NCBI GenBank assembly: GCA_902592935.1
Contig: CACJGD010000001.1
Span: forward strand, 1 to 64,000
Source of the DNA: an uncultured Pelagibacteraceae bacterium
Lineage (GTDB): Bacteria; Pseudomonadota; Alphaproteobacteria; Pelagibacterales; Pelagibacteraceae
Length of the DNA: 64,000 nt
Reading direction: 5' to 3'
Part shown: positions 47,610 through 57,621 of the stretch, in pieces
Numbering within the stretch: the first letter of the stretch is position 1
Layout of the letters: every line of letters begins with the position of its first letter
Notes under the pieces: model-generated
Told to the model about the DNA's origin: nothing
Databases searched by the model: none
Seen by the model: the letters and a program-made list of their open reading frames with translations, nothing else
Program-made: the position numbers and the translations under genes

Positions 47610-49445
47610 TTATTCGTGAAAAAAGTTATATATCTTTTTTGCTACTTTTTCTTCAACACCTTCTACAGATTTAATTTCATCTAAGCTAGCAGACTCAACC
47701 GATCTTGCAGATCCAAAATGGTTTAATAAAGCTCTTTTTCTTATAGCCCCAATACCTTCTATTTGGTCTAATAAAGATTTGCTAATACCTTTTTTTCTTT
47801 TTGCTCTGTGAGCGCTTATGGCAAATCTATGTGATTCATCCCTAATTCTTTGAAGAAAAAATAGAGTAGGGTCATTTCTCGTAAATTTATATTCCTTGCC
47901 ATTGTGAAAAAAAGTTTCATTTCCACTATTTCTAAATTTGCCTTTTGCTATTGCAATAATTGGAATGTCGTGAAGTCCTAATTCATTTAGACTCTCTCTA
48001 GCAACTGAATATTGACCTTTTCCACCATCTACTAGTACCAAATCAGGAAAAGTAAGATAATTATCTTTTTCCTGAACCGCTCTTTTAAACCTTCTATTCA
48101 AAACCTCTTTCATCATTCCATAGTCGTCTTGCTCATTTTTTTTGTGTTTAATATTAAATTTTCTATATCTCTTTTTAATAAATCCTTCATCTCCGTATGC
48201 TATTAAAGCACCAACACTATTTGTACCTTGAATATGACTGTTATCATAAACTTCGATTAAATTTATATTGGTTTCCAAATTAAATTTTTGAGATACTGCA
48301 TCGAACAATTCTTTATTATTCTGACTTTCATAAAGTTTTCTATTAAGACTATCTTTTGCATTTTTTATTGCTTGATTAATAACCTTTAGTTTTGATCCTT
48401 TTTTCGCAACTGAAATATTTATCTGTTTACCTTCTTTTTGTGTAAGTGTTTTTTCAATTAATGCTTTTTCTTTTATTTCCTCTGAAAGAATTACTGATGA
48501 AGGAACACTTTTATTCTCATAAAATTGAGAAACAAATGAATTCAAGATTTCACTAAATTTTTCATCTGGATCGTGTTTTGGAAAAAAAGCTTGATTACCC
48601 CAATTTTGCTTTGATCTATAAAAAAATACTTGAATACAAGTTTTTCCAGATTCTTTGTATCCAGCAATAACATCTGCTTCAATTAAGTTTGCTTCATTAA
48701 TTCTCTGTGAGGATTGAATTATATTTAATGCTTTAATTCTATCTCTTAAAATTACAGCTTTTTCAAAATCAAGATTCTCACTTGCCTTTTCCATCTGATT
48801 AGAAAGATTTTTTTGAATTTTCCTAGATTTACCTGAAACAAATTCAATAGCATCCATTACAGTTTGATTATATTCCTCCTTTTTTACGTACCCTACACAA
48901 GGTCCGGAACATCTTTTTATTTGATATAAAATACATGGTCTTTCTCTGTTCTTAAAAACTGTATCATCACAAACTCTTAAATGAAAAATTTTTTGGATCA
49001 TTTTAATTGTCCAATTAGCCGAACCAGCAGATGCAAAAGGTCCAAAGTAAAAACCTTCTTTGGTTTTTTTTCCTCTATGTCTTTTTATTTGAGGCCATTC
49101 ATCTTTATTACCAATAAATATAAATGGAAATGACTTATCATCACGTAATAGGATATTAAATTTTGGTTTATACTTTTTAATTAAATTTGCTTCTAGAAGT
49201 AATGCTTCACTCTCATTAGATGTTGTTGTTATCTCTAATTTACTTGTTTGAGACAACATTCGTTCAGTTCTAATTATATGATTTTTTTCTGAAACATAAC
49301 TCTTTAATCTATTTGGTAAGTTTTTAGCTTTACCTACATAAAGAATTTCATTCTTTTCATTGAGCATCCTGTATACGCCTGGAAGTTTTGGTACTAGAGG
49401 TAACTCTTTTTTTATTACTTCTTTTCCTATTTCAGAGCTTATCAT
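47610..49445 (-). CDS. uvrC: Excinuclease ABC subunit C
   Basis: Dual-incision nuclease of nucleotide excision repair, 611 aa. Start at ATG 49445 ([10 protein letters not shown]) is preferred to a TTG ten codons earlier deep inside folB. The GIY-YIG domain is [23 protein letters not shown] motif lies at [20 protein letters not shown]. The RNase H-like C-terminal nuclease has [12 protein letters not shown], and tandem helix-hairpin-helix motifs end the protein ([17 protein letters not shown]). It overlaps folB by 14 bp. Confidence 0.97.
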   Translation of the reverse strand: MISSEIGKEVIKKELPLVPKLPGVYRMLNEKNEILYVGKAKNLPNRLKSYVSEKNHIIRTERMLSQTSKLEITTTSNESEALLLEANLIKKYKPKFNILLRDDKSFPFIFIGNKDEWPQIKRHRGKKTKEGFYFGPFASAGSANWTIKMIQKIFHLRVCDDTVFKNRERPCILYQIKRCSGPCVGYVKKEEYNQTVMDAIEFVSGKSRKIQKNLSNQMEKASENLDFEKAVILRDRIKALNIIQSSQRINEANLIEADVIAGYKESGKTCIQVFFYRSKQNWGNQAFFPKHDPDEKFSEILNSFVSQFYENKSVPSSVILSEEIKEKALIEKTLTQKEGKQINISVAKKGSKLKVINQAIKNAKDSLNRKLYESQNNKELFDAVSQKFNLETNINLIEVYDNSHIQGTNSVGALIAYGDEGFIKKRYRKFNIKHKKNEQDDYGMMKEVLNRRFKRAVQEKDNYLTFPDLVLVDGGKGQYSVARESLNELGLHDIPIIAIAKGKFRNSGNETFFHNGKEYKFTRNDPTLFFLQRIRDESHRFAISAHRAKRKKGISKSLLDQIEGIGAIRKRALLNHFGSARSVESASLDEIKSVEGVEEKVAKKIYNFFHE

Positions 49446-49857
49446 GGCTTCTTTTTTTGGTAATTTGAATACCAACAGATGAACATTTTTTTAAGATTTC
49501 TAATTTTTCAATTTTTAACATTATTTTAGCAATCCTTTTGTCTTTAAATAATTCATCAAAAACAGCTTCTGCTAAAGTTTCTAGGAAATTATAATGTTTC
49601 TTTTTCACAAGTTTCGTAATTAATTTTACTATAGTTCCATAATTAACAATGGATTTTATGTCTTTATCACTCGTAGGTTTTTTGTTCTCATAGTCTATCT
49701 CAAGACTAAATTTAACCTTCTGCGGTTTTTCTTTTTCAAAATCATAATAACCAAGTTTTAAATCTAAGATTAATTCATTAATTAGGATTTTTTTCTCATA
49801 ATTAAATAGGCTTTTGTTTTTGTCTATTTTGACAATTTTCAAATTATTTTTTTTCAT
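49432..49857 (-). CDS. folB: Dihydroneopterin aldolase
   Basis: Folate-pathway aldolase of 141 aa. The tunnelling fold is recognisable by [20 protein letters not shown], by [15 protein letters not shown] and by [14 protein letters not shown], which carries the substrate-binding Glu. An N-terminal extension of about 25 residues is Lys/Asn rich. It overlaps the SDR gene by 4 bp and uvrC by 14 bp. Confidence 0.9.
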   Translation of the reverse strand: MKKNNLKIVKIDKNKSLFNYEKKILINELILDLKLGYYDFEKEKPQKVKFSLEIDYENKKPTSDKDIKSIVNYGTIVKLITKLVKKKHYNFLETLAEAVFDELFKDKRIAKIMLKIEKLEILKKCSSVGIQITKKRSHDKL

Positions 49858-50606
49858 TCTTTGCTCATTACATCTGGTGTTTGCCAGTTAAGATTTTGAC
49901 CACTATCAATAGCTAAAACTTGACCAGTAATAGATATATTTTTAATAAAAAAGTCAACAGCATTACATATTTGCCCTACATCAACTTGTCTTTTCAGGGG
50001 TGTTGCTAAATATTGTTTTTTGAAATGTTTTTCAGATTGTCTTTGATTCTTGATAGTGGGTCCAGGTGCAATAGCGTTTACTCTTACACTTGGAGCTAAG
50101 CTCATAGCACTAGTTTTGGTTAAAGTATACAAACCTGTTTTACTAATCGTATAAGAAAAAAAATATGGAGTTAATTTAAAAACTCTTTGATCGATGATAT
50201 TAATAATATTGTTATTTCCTTTCTTAACATTTTTTGCAAATTCTTTAGACAATAATGCTGGTGTTCTTAAATTAGTTCTAAGATGTTGTCCCCAGCTATC
50301 TGTTGTAAAATTTTCTAATTTGTCATTTTCAAATAAAGAAGCATTATTAATTAAACAATCAAAATATTTAAGCTTAGATTTTGCAAATTTTACAATTTTA
50401 TTTACATCATTTTCTTTACTCAAATCACCTTTGACTAAATAAACTTTTGTACCTTTATAAGATAATTCTTTTTTTAATTTTTCTGCTTTAAATTTTGATT
50501 TGTTATAATGGATTAAAATTTCTATATTTGGGCCAGACAATTTTCTTGCAATCGCAGCACCCATTCGAGTTGCTCCACCAGTAATAATTATTTTCCGTGC
50601 TTCCAT
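49854..50606 (-). CDS. Short-chain dehydrogenase, probable pterin reductase
   Basis: NAD(P)H-dependent SDR of 250 aa. The cofactor loop is [15 protein letters not shown], with the Arg and Met pattern close to pteridine reductases (FolM type). NNAS appears as [12 protein letters not shown], and the catalytic Tyr-x3-Lys is YTISKTG. The adjacency to folB favours dihydrofolate or dihydromonapterin reduction, but substrate is inferred. It overlaps uvrB by 19 bp. Confidence 0.85.
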   Translation of the reverse strand: MEARKIIITGGATRMGAAIARKLSGPNIEILIHYNKSKFKAEKLKKELSYKGTKVYLVKGDLSKENDVNKIVKFAKSKLKYFDCLINNASLFENDKLENFTTDSWGQHLRTNLRTPALLSKEFAKNVKKGNNNIINIIDQRVFKLTPYFFSYTISKTGLYTLTKTSAMSLAPSVRVNAIAPGPTIKNQRQSEKHFKKQYLATPLKRQVDVGQICNAVDFFIKNISITGQVLAIDSGQNLNWQTPDVMSKE

Positions 50607-52762
50607 TTTTTATCTCTTTTTTTTGTAACTTTAGTACCCGGCATACCCATAGTTGATCTACCTTTTGGATAAAGCTTATTTTTTACATCATACTGCCTTA
50701 TTTTTGGATTTAATGTAATTTCTAATTCAGTACTCTCTAATTTTCTTATTTCATCTCTTATTTTAGCAGCTTCTTCAAACTCTAAATTAGATGCTGCTTC
50801 TTTCATTTTTTTATCTAGTGCTTTGAGATGTTTTTTAAGATTCCCTCCAACATTTGAGCCTTCGCTTATTTTGACGTAGTCTTTCTCATACACACTTTCT
50901 AGAATATCGTTTATTTCTTTTTTTACAGACTTTGCATCTATTTTGTGTTTCTTGTTGTAAACTAATTGAATTTTTCTTCTTCTGTCAGTTTCTGCAATTG
51001 CTTTTTTTATACTTTTTGTCTCTTTGTCAGCATATAAAATTACTTTGCCATCAACGTTTCTTGCTGCTCTTCCTATTGTTTGAATTAAAGATGTTTCAGA
51101 TCTTAGAAAACCCTCTTTATCAGCATCTAAAATTCCAACTAACGCACATTCAGGAATATCTAATCCCTCCCTTAATAAGTTAATTCCAACTAAAACATCA
51201 AATACACCCATTCTTAAATCTCTCATGATTTCAATTCTTTCTAGCGTATCAATATCTGAGTGTAGATATCTTACCTTTATACCGTTCTCATGTAGATATT
51301 CAGTTAAATCTTCAGCCATTTTTTTAGTAAGTGTTGTTACTAATACTCTATGATTATTTTCTATAACTCGTTTACATTCATGCATTAAATCATCCACTTG
51401 ATTTTTGGCAGGTCTTATTTCTACAGGAGGATCAATTAATCCTGTTGGTCTAATTACCTGATCTATAAACTTACCTTTAGTTTGTTCTAGTTCCCATGGA
51501 CCTGGAGTTGCTGAAACGAAAACAGTCTGAGTTCTCATTAAATCCCATTCTTCAAATTTTAATGGTCTATTATCCATACACGAAGGAAGTCTAAATCCAT
51601 ATTCTGCTAAAGTACTTTTTCTCGATCTATCTCCTTTATACATTCCATTGAGCTGAGGAACTGTAACATGGCACTCATCTACAAATATCAAAGTATTATC
51701 AGGAAAGTATTCAAAAAGTGTAGGAGGTGGCTCTCCTGGTTTTCTTCCTGACAAAAATCTTGAATAGTTCTCAATACCTGCACAAGAACCAGTCGCTTCA
51801 ATCATTTCAAGATCAAATTTAGTTCTTTCTTCTAATCTTTGTGCTTCTAATAATTTATTTTCAGCACGGTGTTTCTTTAAAGTTACTTCCAATTCTTTTT
51901 TTATATTAATTACTGCTTGCTCAATTGTAGGTTTTGGGGTGATGTAGTGACTATTGGCATAAACTTTTACCAAACTTAATTCTCTTACTTTATTACCAGT
52001 TAACGGATCAAACTCTTCTATCTCTTCAAGCTTATCTCCAAATAAACACAATCTCCAAGCTCTATCTTCTAAGTGTGATGGAAAAATTTCTAAGTATTCT
52101 CCTCTTGCTCTAAATGTTCCTCTATAAAAATTTTGATCATTACGTTTGTATTGAAGAGCAACTAAAGACTTAATTATTTCTTCTCTATTATAATCATAAT
52201 TTTTTTGGAGCGTTAAAGTCATTTTGCTATACGCTTCAACAGATCCAAGGCCATAAATACAAGAAACGCTCGCAATAATTAATACATCATCTCTTTCTAA
52301 AAGAGATCTAGTCGCTGAGTGCCTCATTCTATCAATTTGTTCATTTATAGATGCTTCTTTCTCGATATAGGTGTCTGATCTCGGAACATAAGCCTCAGGA
52401 GTATAATAGTCATAGTATGAAACGAAATATTCAACAGCATTGTCAGGAAAAAAGGTTTTCATTTCCCCATAAAGTTGAGCAGCAAGGGTTTTGTTTGGAG
52501 CTAAAATCAAGGCAGGTCTATTGGTAGCCTCAATAACTTTAGCCATGGTAAAAGTTTTTCCAGACCCCGTTACGCCAAGTAAAACTTGGTTAAATTGATC
52601 TTTGTTAGCACCGTTTACTAATTTTTTTATGGCCTCAGGCTGATCTCCTGCAGGTTTAAAATCAGATTTAATTTTGAATTTTTTTCCACCCTCTAGTTTT
52701 CCACCAATTTTAGGATTTTTACTTTGAATATCTGTAATTAAATCTTGATAAGTATTTTCCAT
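50588..52762 (-). CDS. uvrB: Excinuclease ABC subunit B
   Basis: Damage-verifying helicase of nucleotide excision repair, 724 aa. Walker A is [16 protein letters not shown]. The beta-hairpin region is [20 protein letters not shown], the DEAD-like box is [11 protein letters not shown], and motif VI is [16 protein letters not shown]-terminal UVR domain ([19 protein letters not shown]) binds UvrC. It heads the uvrB-SDR-folB-uvrC-pgsA operon. Confidence 0.98.
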   Translation of the reverse strand: MENTYQDLITDIQSKNPKIGGKLEGGKKFKIKSDFKPAGDQPEAIKKLVNGANKDQFNQVLLGVTGSGKTFTMAKVIEATNRPALILAPNKTLAAQLYGEMKTFFPDNAVEYFVSYYDYYTPEAYVPRSDTYIEKEASINEQIDRMRHSATRSLLERDDVLIIASVSCIYGLGSVEAYSKMTLTLQKNYDYNREEIIKSLVALQYKRNDQNFYRGTFRARGEYLEIFPSHLEDRAWRLCLFGDKLEEIEEFDPLTGNKVRELSLVKVYANSHYITPKPTIEQAVINIKKELEVTLKKHRAENKLLEAQRLEERTKFDLEMIEATGSCAGIENYSRFLSGRKPGEPPPTLFEYFPDNTLIFVDECHVTVPQLNGMYKGDRSRKSTLAEYGFRLPSCMDNRPLKFEEWDLMRTQTVFVSATPGPWELEQTKGKFIDQVIRPTGLIDPPVEIRPAKNQVDDLMHECKRVIENNHRVLVTTLTKKMAEDLTEYLHENGIKVRYLHSDIDTLERIEIMRDLRMGVFDVLVGINLLREGLDIPECALVGILDADKEGFLRSETSLIQTIGRAARNVDGKVILYADKETKSIKKAIAETDRRRKIQLVYNKKHKIDAKSVKKEINDILESVYEKDYVKISEGSNVGGNLKKHLKALDKKMKEAASNLEFEEAAKIRDEIRKLESTELEITLNPKIRQYDVKNKLYPKGRSTMGMPGTKVTKKRDKKWKHGK

Positions 52763-52798
52763 ATATTAAACAACGTAGTAGAATTTATTTATATTTCA

Positions 52799-53998
52799 AT
52801 GAGCATAATATCAGACAGTTTAAAGAAGATTAAACCATCACCTACCATTGCTGTCACTCAAAAAGCAAGAGAATTAAAAGCTGCTGGAAAAGATGTTATT
52901 GGACTTGGTGCAGGGGAACCAGATTTTGATACTCCAGATAATATTAAGCAAGCAGCTATAAAAGCTATTAATGATGGTGATACTAAATACACTGCGGTAG
53001 ATGGCACTCCAGCATTGAAAAAAGCAATCGTAGAAAAATTTAAAAAAGAAAATAATTTAGATTATACAAATGATCAAATTACAGTTGGCGCTGGTGGAAA
53101 GCATGTAATTTACAATGCAATGATGGCCACATTAAATGAAGGAGATGAGGTTATAGTGCCCGCTCCTTATTGGGTGTCTTATCCTGATATAGTTTTATTA
53201 GCGGGTGGAAAACCAGTAATAATGGAATGTGATGAAAAACAAGGTTTTAAAATAAATCCAAATGATCTTGAGAAATTTATAACTCCAAAAACAAAATGGA
53301 TTATTCTTAATTCTCCTTCAAATCCAACTGGAGCATGTTATTCAGAGCAAGATATTAAAGCTATTGCAGCTATTTTGGAAAAGCATAATCATGTGTATAT
53401 TTTAAGCGATGATATTTATGAGCATGTCACTTATGAGGGCTTCAAATTTTTTACAATTGCTCAAATTGATAGTTTAAAAGATAGAGTGCTTACAATGAAT
53501 GGTGTAAGCAAAGCTTACTCAATGACAGGCTGGAGAATAGGATATGCAGCTGGTCCAAAAGACATTGTCAAAGCTATTGCTAAAATTCAATCACAATCAA
53601 CAACCAATCCTTCTTCTATTAGCCAAGCAGCTGCAGTTGAGGCACTTAGTGGAACACAAGATTTTATTAAAGAAAGGGCAAATTCTTTTCAGGAGAGAAG
53701 AGATTTTGTGGTTAATGCTTTAAATACGATAGATGGAATTGAATGTTTGAATCCAGATGGAGCGTTCTATGTTTTTCCAAGTTGCAAAGGTTTAATGAGC
53801 AAAAAAGATCCAAATGGAAATGAAATTAAATCTGATACTGATTTTGTTCAATCATTATTAGAGAATAGTGGAATTGCTGTAGTCCAAGGATCTGCATTTG
53901 GTTTAGAAGGTTTTTTCAGAATTTCTTACGCAACATCTATGGATAATCTTAAGAAAGCAATGGAAAAAATTTCTAATTTTTGTAATAGTTTAAACTAA
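52799..53998 (+). CDS. aatA: Aspartate/prephenate-type aminotransferase, class I
   Basis: Fold-I PLP enzyme, 399 aa from ATG 52799 (MSIISDSLKKIKPSPT), which is the family's usual N-terminus; an upstream in-frame ATG would lie inside the start region of divergent uvrB. The PLP lysine lies in NGVSKAYSMTGWRIGYA, and the substrate Arg is in FFRISYATS. SNPTGACYS is also typical. It may act on aspartate and prephenate, as alphaproteobacterial relatives do. Confidence 0.94.
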   Translation: MSIISDSLKKIKPSPTIAVTQKARELKAAGKDVIGLGAGEPDFDTPDNIKQAAIKAINDGDTKYTAVDGTPALKKAIVEKFKKENNLDYTNDQITVGAGGKHVIYNAMMATLNEGDEVIVPAPYWVSYPDIVLLAGGKPVIMECDEKQGFKINPNDLEKFITPKTKWIILNSPSNPTGACYSEQDIKAIAAILEKHNHVYILSDDIYEHVTYEGFKFFTIAQIDSLKDRVLTMNGVSKAYSMTGWRIGYAAGPKDIVKAIAKIQSQSTTNPSSISQAAAVEALSGTQDFIKERANSFQERRDFVVNALNTIDGIECLNPDGAFYVFPSCKGLMSKKDPNGNEIKSDTDFVQSLLENSGIAVVQGSAFGLEGFFRISYATSMDNLKKAMEKISNFCNSLN

Positions 53999-55012
53999 TC
54001 CCAATTCAACAACTGATTTTGCGTTCTCACTAATACAATTTTTTGCAGGTTTAAATTTAAAACCTAATAATTCTTCTGCATAAGAGGTGTCTGTTTGCAT
54101 TAAAATTCCAAGATCAGGAATCATCATTTTAGCACTTGAGTCGATATAACTAATTAATTTAACCATAAAATTTGGCAATTCTTTTTTAGGAAGTTTTTTT
54201 GCATACCCAGGCATTGCCTCTGCCATTAATTGAGATAACTCAACTAATTTTTTAACTTCTTTTCCAACAATTAATCTTCTCCCTCCAACTTTAGTATTTC
54301 CAATACAAGCAACATGAGCTTTTGCTATATCCTTCACATCAGAAATTAAAACTGCAAATTTAGGTGCCCCTGGAAATTTACCCTTCAAAAATTGTCTAAC
54401 ATATTCTATGGAAGTTCCACCTTTTGTATCTAAAGCATCACCAAATACTCCACCCGGATTAATAGTAGTTAATTTGTTTCTTAATCCTTTGTTTTCCATT
54501 AATTTCCAAGCAGCTTTTTCAGCTTTTGTTTTTGATAAAAAATAATCATTAACTCCTTCTATCCAATTTTCATCTGTCCAGTCATTTTCACCAAATGTGT
54601 AAGGATTGCTTCTGTTAGGCTTTCTAAACATTGCAACAATTGAGGATGTTTTAATTATTTGCTCGACTCCAGCATTAATACCAGCATTTAAAACTCTTAA
54701 AGTTCCATCTACGGCAACAGGTAACAAAAACTCTCTATCTTTTGAAACTTTCATAGGAAATGGTGAAGCAATATGAAAAATATATTTACATCCTTCTGCA
54801 GCTTTATTCCAACCCTCATCTTTCAAAAGATTTAATTCAATAAAAGACAATTTTTCTATTGGTGCATGTTTTTTTATTGTTTCTTTAGTTTGATCGATTA
54901 AATCTTTATTTCTGACAGTTCCTAATACCTCATAACCCTTATTTAATAGTTCTATTGCTGTATGCTTTGCTATCCATCCACTTATTCCGGTTAATAATAC
55001 TTTATCTGTCAT
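53990..55012 (-). CDS. NAD-dependent epimerase/dehydratase, dihydroflavonol reductase-like
   Basis: Extended SDR of 340 aa. The N-terminal site is LLTGISGWIAKHTAIELL, and the active-site Tyr-x3-Lys is DYFLSKTKAEKAAWK near residue 158. The INPGGVFGDAL segment fits dihydroflavonol-4-reductase-like aldehyde or ketone reductases. The substrate is not predictable. A strong ribosome site precedes it and the gene stands downstream of trxB on the same strand. Confidence 0.85.
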   Translation of the reverse strand: MTDKVLLTGISGWIAKHTAIELLNKGYEVLGTVRNKDLIDQTKETIKKHAPIEKLSFIELNLLKDEGWNKAAEGCKYIFHIASPFPMKVSKDREFLLPVAVDGTLRVLNAGINAGVEQIIKTSSIVAMFRKPNRSNPYTFGENDWTDENWIEGVNDYFLSKTKAEKAAWKLMENKGLRNKLTTINPGGVFGDALDTKGGTSIEYVRQFLKGKFPGAPKFAVLISDVKDIAKAHVACIGNTKVGGRRLIVGKEVKKLVELSQLMAEAMPGYAKKLPKKELPNFMVKLISYIDSSAKMMIPDLGILMQTDTSYAEELLGFKFKPAKNCISENAKSVVELGLV

Positions 55013-55020
55013 AATATTTA

Positions 55021-55026
55021 ACCTCC
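55021..55026 (-). promoter_or_regulatory. Shine-Dalgarno site of the epimerase gene
   Basis: GGAGGT on the minus strand, eight bases before the ATG at 55012. This is a full-strength ribosome site in a genome where most genes show little, suggesting the product is made in quantity. Confidence 0.7.
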
Positions 55027-55045
55027 GTTTAGTTTTAATCTCAAA

Positions 55046-55990
55046 TTAGTGAGATAGGAATTTTTCTGCTTCTAATGCTGCCATACACCCCATTCCTGCA
55101 GCAGTAACGGCTTGTCTAAAAGTTTTATCTTTAACATCTCCAGCAGCATAAACACCAGGAACATTTGTCTCTGTAGAATCTGGTTTAGTAACTAAATAAC
55201 CTTCATTGTCCATTTCCAACTGATCTTTAAAAAGTTTAGTTGCAGGATCGTGACCAATTGCAATGAAAACACCATCTAGTTTTAATTGTTGTACATTATT
55301 TGTTTTTATATTTTTAATTTTTAAACCTTTAACATTTTTAGGATCTTTATCTCCAATTACATCTTCAACTACCGAATCCCAAATAATTTCTATTTTTTTA
55401 TTTTCCATTAATTTTTTTTGAAGCATTTTTTCAGCTCTTAGACTATCTCTTCTATGAATTAATTTTACTTTTGAAGCAAACTTCGTAAGAAACATTGCTT
55501 CCTCTACGGCAGCATTTCCCCCACCAACTACAGCAACCTCTTTATCTTTAAAAAAGAAACCATCGCAAGTAGCACATGCTGAAACTCCAAAACCTCTAAA
55601 TTCCTGTTCTGATTTTATATTTAACCATCTAGCTTGTGCCCCAGTAGATATAATAATACTATCAGCAGTGTATTTCTTACCACTATCACCAATTGCTTCA
55701 AACGGTGAGCTTTTTAAATTTACAGATCCAATATGGTCTTCAATCATTTCAGTTCCAACTGCTTTTGCCTGTTCTTTCATTTGATCCATTAACCATGGTC
55801 CTTGAATAACCTCAGAAAATCCTGGATAATTTTCAACATCAGTTGTAGTCGTTAATTGTCCTCCTGGCTCAGATCCATAAACCAAAATGGGATTTAACAT
55901 TGCACGAGCAGCATAAACTGCTGCAGTGTATCCGGCAGGGCCGGATCCAATTATCAACACTTTTGTGTGTTTAGTTGGATTTTGACTCAT
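55046..55990 (-). CDS. trxB: Thioredoxin-disulfide reductase
   Basis: NADPH flavoenzyme that reduces thioredoxin, 314 aa. The FAD site is VLIIGSGPAGYTAAVYAA, the redox pair is Cys139-Ala-Thr-Cys142, the NADPH site is VAVVGGGNAAVEEAMFL, and the C-terminal FAD motif is GVYAAGDVKDKTFRQA. It would reduce the thioredoxin needed by peroxiredoxins. Confidence 0.98.
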   Translation of the reverse strand: MSQNPTKHTKVLIIGSGPAGYTAAVYAARAMLNPILVYGSEPGGQLTTTTDVENYPGFSEVIQGPWLMDQMKEQAKAVGTEMIEDHIGSVNLKSSPFEAIGDSGKKYTADSIIISTGAQARWLNIKSEQEFRGFGVSACATCDGFFFKDKEVAVVGGGNAAVEEAMFLTKFASKVKLIHRRDSLRAEKMLQKKLMENKKIEIIWDSVVEDVIGDKDPKNVKGLKIKNIKTNNVQQLKLDGVFIAIGHDPATKLFKDQLEMDNEGYLVTKPDSTETNVPGVYAAGDVKDKTFRQAVTAAGMGCMAALEAEKFLSH

Positions 55991-56011
55991 ATGAAAGCTA
56001 TATAGTGATTA

Positions 56012-56956
56012 ATGTCTAAATTAAAAGGTATTTTATTAACCCAGGGAATGCATGGTATGATAAGCCAGGTAGAAGGTTTAGCTAAAGCTTTAGATTTGGA
56101 TTTCACACACCACAAGGTTGAACTAAGTAGTTTTTGGAAAATGATACCGCCAAAGTATACGCCTATTTCTCAAAATGTTTATAACAAAATAAATCATAAA
56201 GAGTTTGATGTAATAATTTCCTGCGGTCGTAAAAGTGTAATTCCATCAATTCATTTAAAAAATACTGCTAATAAAAAAACATTTAATATCCATATTCAAG
56301 ATCCAAAAGTAGATTTAAATCATTTTGATTTTGTTGTAGTTCCAGAGCACGACTCGTTAAATGGCCAAAATGTTATTAGTACTAAGGGTGCCATTCATTA
56401 CCTCACTGAGAACGAAATTAATGAAAATAAAGATTACCTAAAATCATTTATTAAAAATGACGAAAGGAAAATTTGGACATTAATTATGGGTGGTCCAAAT
56501 AAATATTACGATTATTCAACTAAGAATATGAAGCATATTTTTACCAGTCTATATAAATTATTAAAAAAGCATGACTTTCAATTAGTTGTGATTCCCTCTA
56601 TGAGAACACCAATTAACACTATTCATTATGCTAAAGAATTTTTCGGAGATAGTCACACTGTCATAATGGATGTTGATAAAAAAGCATATTTATCAGCTCT
56701 TGCAATAGCTGAAAATATTGTTGTTACATGTGATTCAAGTTCAATGATTTCAGAAGCAGCTTTAACTGGCAAACCAATTTATATAGCTAGTATCTTACCT
56801 AAAAGGAACGACAGAAGGTTTCAAAAATTTCGAAAATTATTCAGAGAATTAAATATCACTCGAAATTTAGGTGAAGAAATAGAAAATTGGAACTATCAAA
56901 AACTTGATGAAACTAATAGAGTAGCAAGTATTATTAAACAAAAAATAAATTTGTAA
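56012..56956 (+). CDS. ELM1/DUF1022 family protein (GT-B-like)
   Basis: Member of the family named for plant mitochondrial fission factor ELM1, common in alphaproteobacteria, 314 aa. Landmarks are LTQGMHGMISQVEGLAKAL at the start, SCGRKSVIPS, HIQDPKVDLNHFDFVVVPEHD in the middle, and VTCDSSSMISEAALTGKPIY near residue 245. The last resembles donor-binding regions of GT-B glycosyltransferases. The biochemical role in bacteria is not established. Its stop overlaps the next gene by one base. Confidence 0.85.
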   Translation: MSKLKGILLTQGMHGMISQVEGLAKALDLDFTHHKVELSSFWKMIPPKYTPISQNVYNKINHKEFDVIISCGRKSVIPSIHLKNTANKKTFNIHIQDPKVDLNHFDFVVVPEHDSLNGQNVISTKGAIHYLTENEINENKDYLKSFIKNDERKIWTLIMGGPNKYYDYSTKNMKHIFTSLYKLLKKHDFQLVVIPSMRTPINTIHYAKEFFGDSHTVIMDVDKKAYLSALAIAENIVVTCDSSSMISEAALTGKPIYIASILPKRNDRRFQKFRKLFRELNITRNLGEEIENWNYQKLDETNRVASIIKQKINL

Positions 56957-57621
56957 TGTCATTTTTAAATTCAATTCAAAATCAATCAAAAAAATACGAA
57001 ACTCCATTTATCCATTGGGAGTATCATAATGCGCTTACAGATGGAGCAATAGAAGAAATAATTAAGGCCGATATTCCAGATGTAAGCAAGCATAATCTTA
57101 GCTATGACGGCACTAGAGCAATTGATGGTGGCACAGCTGAATTTAGAGAAGGGATAGCATCTGGCGGTGAAGCAATAAAATTCAGATGTTTTGTGACAAA
57201 AGAAAATGAAAAACAATTTCCAAACCTGGTTAAATTTATTAATGAATTAAGATCTAAAGAGGTCTATCAAACTATCTCAAAAATGATTTATAAAGATTTA
57301 TCTAATTCATTTGTTAGAGTTGAAGTTATTTGTGATAGAGAGGGTTTTTGGCTGAAGCCTCATTGTGACATAAAAGAAAAACTAATGTCAGGATTAATAT
57401 TTGTTAATAATGCCAATGAATCCGAGGATCTTGGTACGGATTTTTATAATGAAAAGTTAGAAAAAGTTAAAACGGTTCCTTATAAAAATAACTACGGTTA
57501 TATGTTTACTAGTGGCCCAAATACTTGGCATGGTATGGAAAAGAAGAAAATTGTTAAAGAAAGACGTTGTATTCAGGTAAATTATGTTACTTTTGAAACT
57601 GATTGGAAGGTAAACTCTTAA
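56956..57621 (+). CDS. 2-oxoglutarate/Fe(II) oxygenase-like protein
   Basis: Protein of 221 aa with a double-stranded beta-helix dioxygenase pattern. The Fe ligands His136 and Asp138 lie in [16 protein letters not shown], His192 in [11 protein letters not shown], and Arg203 or Arg204 is placed to bind 2-oxoglutarate. The N-terminal 60 residues are unlike common subgroups. Overlap with the ELM1-like gene suggests a shared pathway, possibly modification of a surface sugar or protein (inference). Confidence 0.75.
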   Translation: MSFLNSIQNQSKKYETPFIHWEYHNALTDGAIEEIIKADIPDVSKHNLSYDGTRAIDGGTAEFREGIASGGEAIKFRCFVTKENEKQFPNLVKFINELRSKEVYQTISKMIYKDLSNSFVRVEVICDREGFWLKPHCDIKEKLMSGLIFVNNANESEDLGTDFYNEKLEKVKTVPYKNNYGYMFTSGPNTWHGMEKKKIVKERRCIQVNYVTFETDWKVNS

